Assembly (NCBI RefSeq): GCF_027213785.1
Contig: NZ_JAPWGO010000004.1
Location: forward strand, 124,001-188,000
DNA length: 64,000 nt
Source: Limimaricola sp. G21655-S1
GTDB taxonomy: Bacteria; Pseudomonadota; Alphaproteobacteria; Rhodobacterales; Rhodobacteraceae
Direction of reading: 5' to 3'
Shown here: piece by piece, positions 23,479 to 34,028 of the stretch
How the letters are laid out: each line of letters opens with the position of its first letter
Numbering within the stretch: the stretch's first letter is position 1
Position numbers and translations under genes: made by a program
The notes under the pieces: model-generated
Told to the model about the DNA's origin: nothing
What the model saw: the letters and a program-made list of their open reading frames with translations, nothing else
Databases searched by the model: none

Positions 23479-24491
23479 TGCGACTGGCGACGTGGAACGT
23501 CGCCTGGTTCGACCGGCTGTTCGATGATGCGGGCGTGATGCTGCATGATGAGGGCGACTCGGCCCGTCACGGCATCACCCGGGCGCGGCAGCTCGACGGC
23601 ATCGCCGTGGTGATGCAGGCGCTCGATGCCGATGGGATCGTGGTGGTCGAGGCTCCCGATACCGGCGGCAAGCGCAGCGGCGTCCGTGCCCTCGAAACAT
23701 TCGCGGCCAGGGCGGGGCTCCGGGCACGGGAGGCGCTGATCGGCTTTCACAGCCATACACAGCAGGAGATCGCCTTTCTCCACGATCCCGACCGCATTCG
23801 GGCCCGCCACGATCCCCGGGAGAGCGCCCGCGCGCCGCGCTTCGATCTCAAGGCAGGCCATGGCGAGACGCGGATCAGCTGGTCCAAGCCGCCGCTCGAG
23901 CTGGCGATCGAGGCCGAGGGCGTCGCGCTGCGCCTCATCGGGGTCCATGCCAAGTCCAAGGCCCCCCACGGCGCGCAGAACCCCGGCGACCTGCGGCGCA
24001 TCGCGATCGAAAACCGCCGCAAGCAGCTCGCGCAGTGCGGCTGGCTGCGAGCGCGCGTCGAAGATCACCTGGATGCGGGCGACAGCCTCGTGGTGATGGG
24101 GGATTTCAACGACGGTCCCGGTCTCGATGCGCAGGAGCGGCTGTTCGGACGCTCCGGGGTGGAGATCGTGCTGGGGGAGGGCGAGCCACCCGAGCGGCGG
24201 CTGCACGATCCGCATGCCCGGCTGGCCCTGTCGCAGCCCATCGCGGCGCAGCCTGCCACCGCGCGTTTCGCAGTGCCGCCCGACTGGCGCATCCTCTCGG
24301 CGCTTCTCGACTACGCGATGGTGTCGCCCGACCTGATGGGCCGGGCGCCGCGCTGGCGCATCTGGCACCCTTTCGACGACCCGGCGATCTATGCCGATGC
24401 CGAGTTGCGTGAGGCACTGCTCGCGGCCTCGGACCATTTTCCGGTCACGCTCGACCTCGATCCGACTGGAAACACCCCGGCCGCCGACTAG
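23478..24491 (+). CDS. Endonuclease/exonuclease/phosphatase (EEP) family protein
   Basis: A 337-residue DNase I-fold protein. The N-terminal strand MRLATWNVAWFD, the central GVHAKSKAPHG, the catalytic GDFNDGPG and the C-terminal SDHFPVTLDL are the four EEP motifs (Asn, His, Asp-Asn, Asp-His). There is no signal peptide. It could act on nucleic acid or phosphoesters; the sequence alone does not decide. It is translationally coupled to the TerB-DnaJ gene by a one-base overlap. Confidence 0.88.
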   Translation: MRLATWNVAWFDRLFDDAGVMLHDEGDSARHGITRARQLDGIAVVMQALDADGIVVVEAPDTGGKRSGVRALETFAARAGLRAREALIGFHSHTQQEIAFLHDPDRIRARHDPRESARAPRFDLKAGHGETRISWSKPPLELAIEAEGVALRLIGVHAKSKAPHGAQNPGDLRRIAIENRRKQLAQCGWLRARVEDHLDAGDSLVVMGDFNDGPGLDAQERLFGRSGVEIVLGEGEPPERRLHDPHARLALSQPIAAQPATARFAVPPDWRILSALLDYAMVSPDLMGRAPRWRIWHPFDDPAIYADAELREALLAASDHFPVTLDLDPTGNTPAAD

Positions 24492-24501
24492 CTTCAGCGA
24501 C

Positions 24502-24879
24502 ATGAAACACGCATTCCATGCCGCTCTCGTCGCCGCGCTGCTCGCCGGTCCCGTCTCCGCGCAAGTGGAAGAAGCCCCCGTAGAGGATGAGGGCTTCAGC
24601 CTGATGCAGGAAGGCGCGGAGCTGTTCTTTCGCGGGATCATGGGCGAGATGGAGCCCGCCATCGAGGATTTCCGGGCCTTCGCGGAGATGGCCGAGCCGC
24701 ATCTCAGATCGCTGCTGTCGGAGATGGGCCCGGCACTGATGCAGGTGCTCGACCGGATCGACGACATCGCCAATTACGAGGCACCCGAAATCCTCGAGAA
24801 CGGCGACATCATCATCCGCCGCAAGCGCGAGGCGCCCGAGTTCACCCCAGATCCCGATGCACCGGAAATTGAAATCTGA
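24502..24879 (+). CDS. Small secreted hypothetical protein
   Basis: A 125-residue protein with signal peptide MKHAFHAALVAALLAGPVSA. The mature part is acidic and helical, with Glu/Met-rich segments (FFRGIMGEMEPAIEDFRAFAEMAEPHLRSLLSEMG) and a Pro-rich tail (EFTPDPDAPEIEI). It is probably periplasmic. I do not recognise the family. It begins 10 bp after the EEP stop, so it is likely in the same operon. Confidence 0.75.
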   Translation: MKHAFHAALVAALLAGPVSAQVEEAPVEDEGFSLMQEGAELFFRGIMGEMEPAIEDFRAFAEMAEPHLRSLLSEMGPALMQVLDRIDDIANYEAPEILENGDIIIRRKREAPEFTPDPDAPEIEI

Positions 24880-24938
24880 GCTCTCGCCTCCGGGTGACAT
24901 CGCCGCTTAACCTCTCCCGAAGTATAGAGGAGAGGCCC

Positions 24939-25589
24939 ATGAACCAGAAGGAGGGCGGCCCCTGCGCCGCCGTTTTCGATCTCGACGGCACGCTGATCGA
25001 CAGCGCGCCGGACATGGCGGCCGCCGTGAACCGTGCCTTCGTGGCGCATGGGCTGGAGGCGACCGATCCGGGGGTCGTGGCCGGCCTCATCGGCAATGGT
25101 GCGCACCGTCTGGTGGCGGACCTGCTGGCGCGACAGCGAATTCCCGCCGCGCCCTCGGATATCGAGGCTCTCGCCGATGCCTATCTGCGCTGCTACGCCG
25201 ACGCGCCCGTGGTCTCGACCACGATCTACCCGCATGTGGCACGGGATCTGTCTGCGCTGAAGGCGGCGGGTTGGCGCCTCGGCATCTGCACCAACAAGCC
25301 GCAGGCCCTGACGCATGCCGTGCTTGCCGGGCTCGGGATCGATCACCTATTCGATGCCATACGAGGCGCCGATGCCGTGCCGGCGCGCAAGCCCGATCCC
25401 GGCCATCTGCGCGCGGTGATTGAGGCGTTGGGCGTTGATCGGGCGGTCTATGTCGGTGACACGGAGGTCGACGAAGCGACGGCCCGGGCCGCGGGTGTGC
25501 CGTTTCGTGGCGTCGGCTGGGCCGCGCCGGGGCGGCTTTCGGTGCCCGAGGCCGAGCGGCTCGCCCGGCTCTCGGAGCTTCTGGCCTAG
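24939..25589 (+). CDS. gph: HAD-family phosphatase, phosphoglycolate-phosphatase-like
   Basis: A 216-residue HAD hydrolase. Motif I is FDLDGTLIDS (nucleophile Asp), motif II the Thr in CTNKPQ, motif III the Lys in ARKPDPGHL and motif IV GDTEVDEATA. The cap is the alpha-helical type of Gph, which removes 2-phosphoglycolate formed by DNA repair or photorespiration. The ATG at 24939 has GAGGAGAGG just upstream. Its TAG interlocks with the ppx stop in a shared CTAG (25586-25589). Confidence 0.9.
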   Translation: MNQKEGGPCAAVFDLDGTLIDSAPDMAAAVNRAFVAHGLEATDPGVVAGLIGNGAHRLVADLLARQRIPAAPSDIEALADAYLRCYADAPVVSTTIYPHVARDLSALKAAGWRLGICTNKPQALTHAVLAGLGIDHLFDAIRGADAVPARKPDPGHLRAVIEALGVDRAVYVGDTEVDEATARAAGVPFRGVGWAAPGRLSVPEAERLARLSELLA

Positions 25590-27133
25590 TCGCGGATGCG
25601 GACCTCACCGGTGGCGTCGAGCGCCGAGGCAAGCGATTTGAATCGCTGCTCGGCCACTTCGCCGAAGAGAGACTTCGCGCGCGGATCGAGATCGAGCGTC
25701 AGCGTCCGGTCCACCGCGTTCCAGGCGAGATTGCCCGGCACCGTCTCGGCGCCGAGCCAGAGCATCGCGCCCAGCCGCATGGCACGCCCCAGCACCTCGG
25801 CCTCGCGCTGATCCTCATCGGGGACCAGCGTGAACATCTGGCTGTAATGCACGCCCTCGCGCTTGTTGGAGTAGCGGTGCATCAGGGCGAGACCCAGGAA
25901 AACGCGTTCGGAATGCTTGAGCCCGCCGAGATTGGCCCGGGTCGCGTTGTCGAAGCAGACCTGCGGCCGGTAATCTGGATGCGCGCGCCAACTCACGTCA
26001 TGCAGCAGGCAGGCGGCCTTGATGATCCGCTTGCGCTGCCAGTCGGCATGCGGAAACAGCGGCCGGACGAAGTCGAACAGGATCGGCCCGAAGCCCGGCA
26101 TCCGCGCATCCTTGGCCTCGGCGAAGCGGCAGGCCTCGATCAGGGGATCGCGGTCGCGCAGGGCAGGGGGCATCTGCTCGTAGAGCATGCCTTCGCGGAT
26201 ACCATAGGAGGAGATCGTGATGTCCTTGGGCTGGAACACCTGCACCAGCCGGTCGAGCACCCGGATCGCCAGCGGCACCAAAGCCATCCGGTCGGAGGAG
26301 ACGCCGGCGCGACCACGCAGGTCGTCGGGGTCTTCCTTCTCGATGTATTTGCGGGTCTCGGCCACGGACTCGGTGCTCATGCGGTATTCGTGCAGCACGG
26401 TGAGCGGGTAATCGCGCCGCGTCATGTCGCAGCGCGCGATGGCGCGCCAGGAGCCGCCAACGAGGAACAGCCGCATGCCGGTCTCGCCGTCCATCTCCTC
26501 GTGGATCTGCTCGATCGTGCTCTTGATATAGGCGTCGAGGCCCTTCTCGCCGCCCTTGACCTCCTTGAGCTTCAGCGGACCCAGCGCCGAGGTGAGACGC
26601 CGTCCGACCTTGCCCTCCGCGATATCGGCAAGTTCCATGGACGAGCCGCCGATGTCGCAGACCATGCCGTAGGATCCGGGCCAGCCCAGAAGCACGCCCT
26701 GCGCCGACAGCCGGGCTTCCTCGTCACCCTCGATCACATGGATTTCGATTCCGGTTTCGCGCAGCACCTGCTCGCAGAATTCCGGCCCGTCCTCGGCCTC
26801 GCGCACCGCGGCGGTGGCGACGGCGGTCAGCGGCGTGATGTTCATGCCTTCGGCGAGGGTCGCGAAACGCTTGAGCGCGTTCAGCGCGCGCTCGCGACCG
26901 CGCGGGCTCAACTTGCCGGTCTCGGAGAGGCCCTCGCCCAGGGCGCACATGATCTTCTCGTTGTAGAAATAGGCGGGGCTGCGCGCCGCGCCGTCGAACA
27001 CCACGAGCCGGACCGAGTTCGACCCCACATCGACCACGCCGACCCGGCTCAGCGCGCGGCTTTCTGGATCATCGAAAAGCGGTCGACCGAAAGGCCCCCA
27101 GTCGCCGCGCTGCGCGTCGCTCTGTTCGTTCAT
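25586..27133 (-). CDS. ppx: Exopolyphosphatase / guanosine-pentaphosphate phosphatase
   Basis: A 515-residue Ppx/GppA-family ASKHA-fold phosphatase that hydrolyses polyphosphate (or pppGpp). The phosphate loop GVVDVGSNSVRLVVFDG is near residue 30, the second motif is VCDIGGSSMELA, and the C-terminal half carries the HD-like helical domain. It lies 150 bp downstream of ppk on the same strand, so synthesis and breakdown of polyphosphate are encoded together. GGGGG lies four bases before the ATG at 27133. Confidence 0.93.
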   Translation of the reverse strand: MNEQSDAQRGDWGPFGRPLFDDPESRALSRVGVVDVGSNSVRLVVFDGAARSPAYFYNEKIMCALGEGLSETGKLSPRGRERALNALKRFATLAEGMNITPLTAVATAAVREAEDGPEFCEQVLRETGIEIHVIEGDEEARLSAQGVLLGWPGSYGMVCDIGGSSMELADIAEGKVGRRLTSALGPLKLKEVKGGEKGLDAYIKSTIEQIHEEMDGETGMRLFLVGGSWRAIARCDMTRRDYPLTVLHEYRMSTESVAETRKYIEKEDPDDLRGRAGVSSDRMALVPLAIRVLDRLVQVFQPKDITISSYGIREGMLYEQMPPALRDRDPLIEACRFAEAKDARMPGFGPILFDFVRPLFPHADWQRKRIIKAACLLHDVSWRAHPDYRPQVCFDNATRANLGGLKHSERVFLGLALMHRYSNKREGVHYSQMFTLVPDEDQREAEVLGRAMRLGAMLWLGAETVPGNLAWNAVDRTLTLDLDPRAKSLFGEVAEQRFKSLASALDATGEVRIRD

Positions 27134-27283
27134 GAAGCCCCCATGATCCTGCCGCAGCATGTGGCCCGGCCTTGCGCGGTGTCAACGTTCCGCATCGGGC
27201 GCGGTCTTAACCGCATGACCGGCCGGGGCAAAGGAAAAATGCCCGGGCCGTTGAATCCTCTACGAAAGAGAACGCCGCAGGTT

Positions 27284-29470
27284 TCAATCGTGGGCGTGGG
27301 TCAGCTGCGGCACGTCGCCCGCGCCCGCTGTGCCGCGGCCCGACAGGGACGGGTTTTCCATGAAGAAGCGGTGACAGGAAAAGGCGCGTCCATCCTCTGG
27401 CCAGTCGGCGCGGGAAAACCGCCCGTCGGGCCCCATGACCCAGCTTTGCGCCACGTCCGCGAGGTTGGCGGCCATGATCTGGTCGGTGATCTGCGCCTTC
27501 ACGGTCGCGTTGGTGATCTCGACCAGGGTCTCGACCCGCCGATTGAGGTTGCGCCCCATCCAATCGGCCGAGGAGATGAACACCCGTGCCTTCTTGGAGG
27601 GCAGGCCGCGGCCATTGCCGAAGCAGACGATGCGGCTGTGTTCGAGGAACCGGCCGACGATGGATTTCACCCGGATGTTCTCGGACAGCCCCTCGATGCC
27701 CGGGCGCAGGCCGCAGATGCCACGGATGACCAGGGAGATCTTCACGCCCGCCCGGCTCGCCTCGTAAAGCGCGTCGATCACTTCGGCCTCGACGAGCGAG
27801 TTCATCTTGGCCCAGATCTCGGCCGGACGCCCGGCGCGGGCATGCTCGGCCTCAGCGGCGATCATCTCCAGAAGACGCGATTTCAGCGTCAGCGGCGAGA
27901 TGGCGAGGTTTTCGAGACCCAGCGGCTCGGCCGAACCGCCGATGAAGTTGAACACCTTCGTGGCGTCGCGGCCCAGCGCCGCGTCGCAGGTGAAGAAGGA
28001 CAGGTCGGTGTAGATCCGCGCCGTGATCGGGTGGTAGTTGCCGGTGCCGAAATGCGTGTAGGTGACGAGGCCGTCACCCTCGCGCCGGACCACCGTGCTG
28101 ATCTTGGCGTGGGTCTTGTACTGGGTGAAGCCGTAGACGACATGGGCGCCCGCCCGTTCCAGCCGGCGCGACTGGCGGATGTTGGCGGCCTCGTCGAAGC
28201 GGGCCTTCAGCTCGACCAGCGCGGTTACCGATTTGCCTTCCTCGGCCGCCTCGCACAGCGCCTCGACGATCGGTGAGTTGCGCGAGGTGCGGTAGAGCGT
28301 CTGCTTGATCGCCACCACGTCCGGATCGGTCGCCGCCTGCTGCAGGAAGCGGTTGACCATGTCGAAGGTCTCGTAGGGGTGGTGCAGCAGCATGTCCTTC
28401 TGTCGGATCGCCGCGAACATGTCGCCGTCATGATCCTGCACCCGCTCGGGCACGCGCGGGGTGAAGGGGGGCCAGAGCAGGTCGGGACGCGCGTCGGTGA
28501 CGAGCTCCTTGAGATTGCCGATGCCGATCAGCCCCTCGACCTCCATCACCTCGGCGTCGCGGATGTGCAACTCCTCCATGATGGTGGCCTTGAGCGCGGG
28601 CGGCGCCCCGGCGGAGAGCTTCATTCGCACCACCTCGCCGCGGCGGCGGCGCTTGAGCGCCACCTCGAACTCGCGCACGAGATCCTCGGCCTCCTCCTCG
28701 ACCTCGAGATCGCTGTCGCGTAGCACCCGGAAGGTGCAGTGCCCCTTCATTCGGTAGCCCGGGAACAGCTGGTCGAGATTGAGCAGCAGCAGTTCCTCCA
28801 GCGGCAGGAAGCGCTGGCCCTCCTCCGAGGGCAATTGCACGAAGCGATCGATCTGGCCCGGCACCGGCAAGAGCGCGCGCAGCGGTTTCTTGTCGGAGGC
28901 CCGTTCCAGCGCCAGCGCCAGCGCGAGGCCTTCGTTCGGGATGAAGGGGAACGGATGCGCCGGGTCGATCGCCAGCGGCGAGAGCACCGGGAAGACGCGG
29001 TTGAGGAAAGCGTCGGAGAGGTAGGCGAGGTCCTTCTTGGTGACGTCGGCGCGGCCCAGGATCGCGATGCCCTCGCGCGCCATCTCGTCGCAGAGCGTCT
29101 TGAAGATCTCCTGCTGGCGCGCCATCAGCGCCCGCGCCTCGCGGTCGATCTGCCGCAGTTGCTCGGCCGGGGTCAGACCGTCCATCGCCGGGGTGGTATT
29201 GCCCGCTTGCGCCAGCTCGCGCAGGCCCGCGACCCGCACGGTATAGAACTCGTCGAGATTGGTGGCCGAGATCGACAGGAAGCGCAGCCGCTCGAGCAGC
29301 GGCACGCGCGGGTTCTCGGCCTCCTCCAGCACCCGGAAGTTGAAGCCCAGCCAGCTCAGCTCGCGATTGACGAAGCGCGCGGGCCCCGAAAGCTCGGCGT
29401 CGAGCGCGATCGGTTCGGGGAACGCCGCGGCGAGGAAATCGGCCTGTGTCATGGGTGCTGTCTGGCGCAT
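27284..29470 (-). CDS. ppk: Polyphosphate kinase 1
   Basis: A 728-residue PPK1 that polymerises ATP gamma-phosphate into polyphosphate, reversibly. The four-domain layout is intact: N domain ([30 protein letters not shown]), head domain, and two phospholipase D-like catalytic domains. The autophosphorylated His is H454 in YKTHAKIS; the second conserved His lies in [30 protein letters not shown] closes the active site. Start may be ATG 29470 or ATG 29452; neither has a strong ribosome site. It is followed by ppx. Confidence 0.95.
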   Translation of the reverse strand: MRQTAPMTQADFLAAAFPEPIALDAELSGPARFVNRELSWLGFNFRVLEEAENPRVPLLERLRFLSISATNLDEFYTVRVAGLRELAQAGNTTPAMDGLTPAEQLRQIDREARALMARQQEIFKTLCDEMAREGIAILGRADVTKKDLAYLSDAFLNRVFPVLSPLAIDPAHPFPFIPNEGLALALALERASDKKPLRALLPVPGQIDRFVQLPSEEGQRFLPLEELLLLNLDQLFPGYRMKGHCTFRVLRDSDLEVEEEAEDLVREFEVALKRRRRGEVVRMKLSAGAPPALKATIMEELHIRDAEVMEVEGLIGIGNLKELVTDARPDLLWPPFTPRVPERVQDHDGDMFAAIRQKDMLLHHPYETFDMVNRFLQQAATDPDVVAIKQTLYRTSRNSPIVEALCEAAEEGKSVTALVELKARFDEAANIRQSRRLERAGAHVVYGFTQYKTHAKISTVVRREGDGLVTYTHFGTGNYHPITARIYTDLSFFTCDAALGRDATKVFNFIGGSAEPLGLENLAISPLTLKSRLLEMIAAEAEHARAGRPAEIWAKMNSLVEAEVIDALYEASRAGVKISLVIRGICGLRPGIEGLSENIRVKSIVGRFLEHSRIVCFGNGRGLPSKKARVFISSADWMGRNLNRRVETLVEITNATVKAQITDQIMAANLADVAQSWVMGPDGRFSRADWPEDGRAFSCHRFFMENPSLSGRGTAGAGDVPQLTHAHD

Positions 29471-29540
29471 CTTCGCAACGTTGAGGTGACGATCGCCCCC
29501 ACTATCGCGCCCGCCCGCCCGGATTGTCCAGCGGCCCGCC

Positions 29541-30200
29541 TCAATCCCTGTCGAGGGCCCGGCGCGCGAGTGTCCGGCTCACCGGGCGGGACTCGGCCAG
29601 CGCCATCCGGTCCAGCCGCGCCACCACCGCCGCGGCGCTGGCGAAGCTGCGCTCGATGCGGGCGGCGAGATAGGGGATCACATCGGCCATGGGCACCAGC
29701 TGCCGGTCGGCGAAGTGCTTGGCCAGCACCGCGCGCAGTAGCCGGTCGTCGGGGTCGTGGATCCGGGCGACCGCGGTGGCCTGCAGCCGCGAGGCGAGAT
29801 CGGGCAGGGCGATGCCAAGCCGCGCCGGCGGGCGATCGGCGGTCAGGAGCAGACGCCCGCCCGAGGCCGCGAGCCGGTTGTGCAGGTGGAACAGCGTGAC
29901 CTCGGCGGCGCGCGGCAGGCGCTGGATGTCCTCGACCACGATGGCCGCCCCCGGGGCTGGCGGCGGCAGGCTCGGTCCAAGATCCTGCGCTAGTAGGATC
30001 ATCGCCTCGCTCGAGGCCTGCCAGACCCGCGCGAGGTGGCTCTTGCCCGATCCGGGCGGGCCGATCAGCGCCAGCTTGCCCTCGGGCCAGCCCATCGCGG
30101 TGACCATCTCATGCGCGGCGCGGTTCGCCTCGGACAGGATGAAGTCGTCGGGCCCCAGCGCCACCGCGAGCGGCAGGTCGAGACTCAGTTGCCACGCCAT
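29541..30200 (-). CDS. hda: DnaA-related regulatory ATPase Hda
   Basis: A 219-residue AAA+ protein related to DnaA domain III. The N-terminal WQLSLDLPL resembles the beta-clamp-binding motif by which Hda docks on the sliding clamp to trigger DnaA-ATP hydrolysis. Walker [10 protein letters not shown] is at about 48-56 and Walker B-like AAIVVEDIQ at about 95. It limits over-initiation of replication. GGAG lies before the ATG at 30200. The start overlaps the upstream AI-2E transporter gene by 16 bp, so they are co-transcribed. Confidence 0.9.
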   Translation of the reverse strand: MAWQLSLDLPLAVALGPDDFILSEANRAAHEMVTAMGWPEGKLALIGPPGSGKSHLARVWQASSEAMILLAQDLGPSLPPPAPGAAIVVEDIQRLPRAAEVTLFHLHNRLAASGGRLLLTADRPPARLGIALPDLASRLQATAVARIHDPDDRLLRAVLAKHFADRQLVPMADVIPYLAARIERSFASAAAVVARLDRMALAESRPVSRTLARRALDRD

Positions 30201-31330
30201 GCGCTCTCCGGCGGGGTCTGCTCGAGACGGGGCGGGGTGCCATGCGGCTCGGGGGGCGCGGCAGGTGGCGGCATCGCGGTGGGGCTGCCGCGATAGAGCG
30301 CGCTTTGCTGGTAGCGGGTGATGGCGAAGCGGGCGAAGACGCCGAGGCTTGCCGCGAAGGGGACGGCCACCAGCATGCCGACAAAGCCGAACAGCGCGCC
30401 GAACACGGCCAAGGCGAACAGCAGCCAGACCGGGTGCAGCCCGACCGAACCGCCGACGAGGCGCGGCGTCAGGATGTTGCCCTCGATCATCTGGCCGGCG
30501 ACGAAGATCCCCGCCACGGCGCCGATCCAGACCCAGTCGCCCCAGAACTGGAACAGCGCGAGGCCGATGGCCAAGGCCCCGCCCAAGAGCGCGCCGACAT
30601 AGGGGATGAAGGTGACGAGCCCGGCCAGCGCGCCCACAACGAGCCCGAAATTGAGCCCCACCAGCGCCAGCGCCACCGCGTAATAGGTGCCGAGGATCAG
30701 GCAGACCAGGCCCTGGCCGCGCACGAAGGAGGCCAGCGTGCGGTCGACCTCGCGGGCCAGCTGGCGGATCGTCGGCGCGTGCTCGCGCGGCAGAAGCTCG
30801 TCGATCCGCGCCACCATGCGGTCCCAGTCTACCAGCAGGTAGACCGCGACCACGGGCACCACGACGAACAGAACCAGCAGGTTGATGACGCCCATGGCCG
30901 AGGACAGCACGCTGTTGAGGATTTCGCCGCCGCGCGCCTGTACCGCCGCGCCGATGGCGTCGAGCTGGGTCCGGATGGTCGAGCTTTCGTCCATCAGGTC
31001 GGGAAACCGCGCGGCGAGACCGTCTCGCAGGCCCGAGAACAGCTCGGGCGCGGTCTGCACGAGCTGCGTTGTCTGCCGGATCAGCGTCGGGATCAAAAGC
31101 AGCACGGCGGCCACGAAGATCAGCACCACGCCCAGCGCGATCACCGCCACCGACATCGCCCTGCTGAGCCCCAGACGCTCCAGCCGGTCGGCGACCGGGT
31201 CGAGCAGATAGGCCAGCGCGCCGCCCACGAGAAAGGGCAGGATAACATCGCCGAGCAACCAGAGCAGCGCGAAGGTCACGATCGCGATAACGGCCCAGAT
31301 GCGCGCCTGCTGCTGGATCGGAAGTGCCAC
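30185..31330 (-). CDS. AI-2E family transporter (PerM/YhhT-like)
   Basis: A 381-residue membrane protein with about eight helices, the PerM/TqsA arrangement: N-terminal helix pairs, a long soluble insert (about 150-220) and a C-terminal helix block (VGGSVGLHPVWLLFALAVFGALFGFVGMLVAVPFAA). Members export small molecules such as autoinducer-2 or act as Na+/H+ antiporters; the substrate here is unknown. Translation starts at GTG 31330 with AAGGAG six to seven bases upstream. The C-terminal tail is Pro-rich. It overlaps hda by 16 bp. Confidence 0.88.
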   Translation of the reverse strand: MALPIQQQARIWAVIAIVTFALLWLLGDVILPFLVGGALAYLLDPVADRLERLGLSRAMSVAVIALGVVLIFVAAVLLLIPTLIRQTTQLVQTAPELFSGLRDGLAARFPDLMDESSTIRTQLDAIGAAVQARGGEILNSVLSSAMGVINLLVLFVVVPVVAVYLLVDWDRMVARIDELLPREHAPTIRQLAREVDRTLASFVRGQGLVCLILGTYYAVALALVGLNFGLVVGALAGLVTFIPYVGALLGGALAIGLALFQFWGDWVWIGAVAGIFVAGQMIEGNILTPRLVGGSVGLHPVWLLFALAVFGALFGFVGMLVAVPFAASLGVFARFAITRYQQSALYRGSPTAMPPPAAPPEPHGTPPRLEQTPPESAWRGN

Positions 31331-31515
31331 GGTATCGCTCCTTGCGCGGATGTCGCACCTATGTCGCCGCCGGGGCGCGGGCGCGCAAGCCTTTTGGACC
31401 GGTCCGATGGGCGCACGGGCAGGGCGGGACTGCGCTTGTCAGGTGCCCGGCTCTCCCCTACAGGGGGATTCGTCCGCCCCGCCGCCGACCCGGCCCCTGA
31501 CAATAGGATCTCCCG

Positions 31516-32853
31516 ATGCGCCTGACCCGCTATTTCCTGCCCGTGCTCAAGGAAACGCCCGCCGAGGCGCAGATCGTCAGCCATCGCTACATGCTGCGCG
31601 CGGGCCTGATCAAGCAGGCCGCCGTCGGCATCTATTCCTGGCTGCCGCTGGGGCTGAAGGTGCTGCGCAACATCGAGCGCATCGTCGACGAGGAGCAGCA
31701 GAAGGCCGGGCACATCCCGCTGCTGATGCCGACGCTACAATCGGCGGATCTGTGGCGAGAGTCCGGGCGCTACGAGGCCTATGGCGAGGAAATGCTGCGG
31801 ATCAAGGACCGGCATGGCCGCGACCTGCTCTACGGTCCCACCAACGAGGAGATGATCACCGACATCTTCCGCAGCTACGTCTCGTCCTACCGCGACCTGC
31901 CCAAGACGCTGTACCACATCCAGTGGAAGTTCCGCGACGAGATGCGGCCGCGTTTCGGCGTGATGCGCGGCCGCGAGTTCCTGATGAAGGACGGCTACAA
32001 TTTCGACGTCGACCGCGAGAGCGCTTTGGAGGCCTATGACCGCCACATGGTGAGCTACCTGCGCACCTATGAGCGGATGGGCCTGAAGGCGATCCCGATG
32101 CGCGCCGACAGCGGCCCGATCGGCGGCGAGAACACGCATGAGTTCCTGGTGCTGGCCGAGACCGGCGAGAGCGAGGTGTTCTACGACAGCGCGATCCTCG
32201 ACCTGCAGCTCGCCGACCGCGTGGTGAATTACGAGGACCCGAACCAGCTCAAGGAGATCGTCGCCGAGTGGACGGCCCCCTATGCGCGCACCGACGAGAC
32301 CCATGATCCGGCGCTGTTCAACGAGGTGCCCGAAGAGCGCCGCCGCTCCTCGCGCGGGATCGAGGTCGGGCAGATCTTCTATTTCGGCACCAAGTATTCC
32401 GAGGCGATGGGCGCGACCGTGACCAATGCCGAAGGCCAGCGTGTACCGGTCGAAATGGGCTCGCACGGCATCGGCGTCAGCCGCCTGGTGGGCGCGATCA
32501 TCGAGGCGAGCCATGACGAGAAGGGCATCATCTGGCCCGAGGGCGTGACCCCGTTCCATGTCGGCATCGTCAACCTGCGTCAGGGCGACGCCGAGACCGA
32601 CGCGGCCTGCGCTGGCATCTATGCCGGCCTTCAGGCGCTGGGCCTCGATCCGCTCTATGACGACCGCAACGAGCGCGCCGGTGCCAAGTTCGCCACGATG
32701 GACCTGATCGGCCTGCCGTGGCGGATCACCGTGGGTCCGAAGGGGCTGAAGAACGGCGTGGTCGAACTGGTCTCGCGCCGTACTGGCGAAAGCGAGGAGC
32801 TGCCGCCCGAGCAGGCGGTGGAGAAGATCGCCCGGATCTACGCCTATATCTGA
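31516..32853 (+). CDS. proS: Prolyl-tRNA synthetase (short alphaproteobacterial form)
   Basis: A 445-residue class II aminoacyl-tRNA synthetase. [30 protein letters not shown] is the typical N-terminus, [22 protein letters not shown] contains motif 2, and [16 protein letters not shown] is motif 3. It lacks the roughly 180-residue INS editing domain found in E. coli ProS, as is usual for alphaproteobacteria, so misacylated Ala-tRNA(Pro) must be cleared in trans. AGGA precedes the ATG. The convergent oxidoreductase gene ends 3 bp after its stop. Confidence 0.96.
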   Translation: MRLTRYFLPVLKETPAEAQIVSHRYMLRAGLIKQAAVGIYSWLPLGLKVLRNIERIVDEEQQKAGHIPLLMPTLQSADLWRESGRYEAYGEEMLRIKDRHGRDLLYGPTNEEMITDIFRSYVSSYRDLPKTLYHIQWKFRDEMRPRFGVMRGREFLMKDGYNFDVDRESALEAYDRHMVSYLRTYERMGLKAIPMRADSGPIGGENTHEFLVLAETGESEVFYDSAILDLQLADRVVNYEDPNQLKEIVAEWTAPYARTDETHDPALFNEVPEERRRSSRGIEVGQIFYFGTKYSEAMGATVTNAEGQRVPVEMGSHGIGVSRLVGAIIEASHDEKGIIWPEGVTPFHVGIVNLRQGDAETDAACAGIYAGLQALGLDPLYDDRNERAGAKFATMDLIGLPWRITVGPKGLKNGVVELVSRRTGESEELPPEQAVEKIARIYAYI

Positions 32854-32856
32854 GGT

Positions 32857-33837
32857 TCAGCCCTCGTCCGGGTCGAGCACCACGGCGCCGCGCTTGCGGC
32901 CCGTGGCGACTCGGTCATAGGCCCGCGCGATATCGGACAGGGCATAGCGGCTGTCGATGACGGCGCGCAGATCGCCCGCTTCGACCAGCCGGGCGATCTC
33001 TTCCATGTCGGCGCGGCTTTCCTGCGCGACGCCGCCCTTCACGCGCCGGCCGCCGGCCCGGGGCAAGGGCGCGCGGAGCGCGTCCGACATGCCGCCGCTG
33101 ACCACCAGCAGCCGCCCCTTTGGTGCCAGCGCCCGGATCCGGTCCCGCATCGGCGCCCGGCCGATGGTGTCGAGGATCACGTCGAAGCGGTCCGGAACCG
33201 CAAAGGGTCTTTCGTTCTCGTCATGGGCGATCACCTCTCGCGCGCCGAGATCGCGCACGAGATCGGCATTGGCCGCCGAGCATACCGCGGTCACATGCGC
33301 GCCCATCGCCCGGCCGATCTGCACCGCCGCCGTGCCCACCGCGCCTGAGGCGCCGACGACGCAGAGCCGTTCGCCGGATCGCAGCCGCCCCTTGTCGCGC
33401 AGGAACTGCAAGGCGGTGCTGGCGCCGAAGGGCAGGGCGGCCGCCTGCGCGTGGCTCAGCACATGCGGCTTGTGGACCACCGCTCCCGCCTCGGACAGCA
33501 CCACCGCCTCGGCATGGGCGCCCATCTTCATGCCGGTGGAACCGAACACCTCGTCATGCGGGGCGAAGCGGGTCACGCCTTCGCCCACCGCCTCGACGAT
33601 GCCGGAAAAGGCGGTGCCCAGCACCGGCTGGCGCGGGCCGCTCCAGCCGAAGGCCAGCCGCACCACGAGGCCGTAGCCCGCGGGCACGCTGAGCGAGCGG
33701 ATGCGCCAGTCACCGGCGCTGACCGAGCCGGCGCAGAGCCTGACGCGGATTTCGCCCGGCCCCGGTTCGGGCAGCGCGCGTTCGACGATCTCAAGGTGTT
33801 CCGTGCCGCCATAGGCGCGGCAGATCACGGCGCGCAT
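32857..33837 (-). CDS. Zinc-free MDR-family NAD(P)H quinone oxidoreductase-like protein
   Basis: A 326-residue medium-chain dehydrogenase/reductase. The GroES-like domain (about 1-125) lacks the zinc-binding Cys/His set, and the Rossmann domain carries VVGASGAVGTAAVQIGRAMGAHVTAV. Such proteins reduce quinones or enones with NADPH. The C-terminal end YALSDIARAYDRVATGRKRGAVVLD is standard for the family. GGGGAGGAG lies before the ATG at 33837, which sets this start over an upstream in-frame ATG at 33999. Confidence 0.88.
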   Translation of the reverse strand: MRAVICRAYGGTEHLEIVERALPEPGPGEIRVRLCAGSVSAGDWRIRSLSVPAGYGLVVRLAFGWSGPRQPVLGTAFSGIVEAVGEGVTRFAPHDEVFGSTGMKMGAHAEAVVLSEAGAVVHKPHVLSHAQAAALPFGASTALQFLRDKGRLRSGERLCVVGASGAVGTAAVQIGRAMGAHVTAVCSAANADLVRDLGAREVIAHDENERPFAVPDRFDVILDTIGRAPMRDRIRALAPKGRLLVVSGGMSDALRAPLPRAGGRRVKGGVAQESRADMEEIARLVEAGDLRAVIDSRYALSDIARAYDRVATGRKRGAVVLDPDEG

Positions 33838-34028
33838 CGACGCTCCTCCCCAAATGCGGCCATGCTGCGCGGCGTCTGCGTCACGCCCATGACATCCCCC
33901 GGGACCAAGCTGACCCGGTGCCGGCTCTCGCGTCAAGCGCCGACACCGTGGCGTGAGGCGGCGGCGTCGCGGCTTGACCCCGATCGCGCTCGCCCCCAAG
34001 GTCCGCGCGCATTTGACAGGACCCGCCC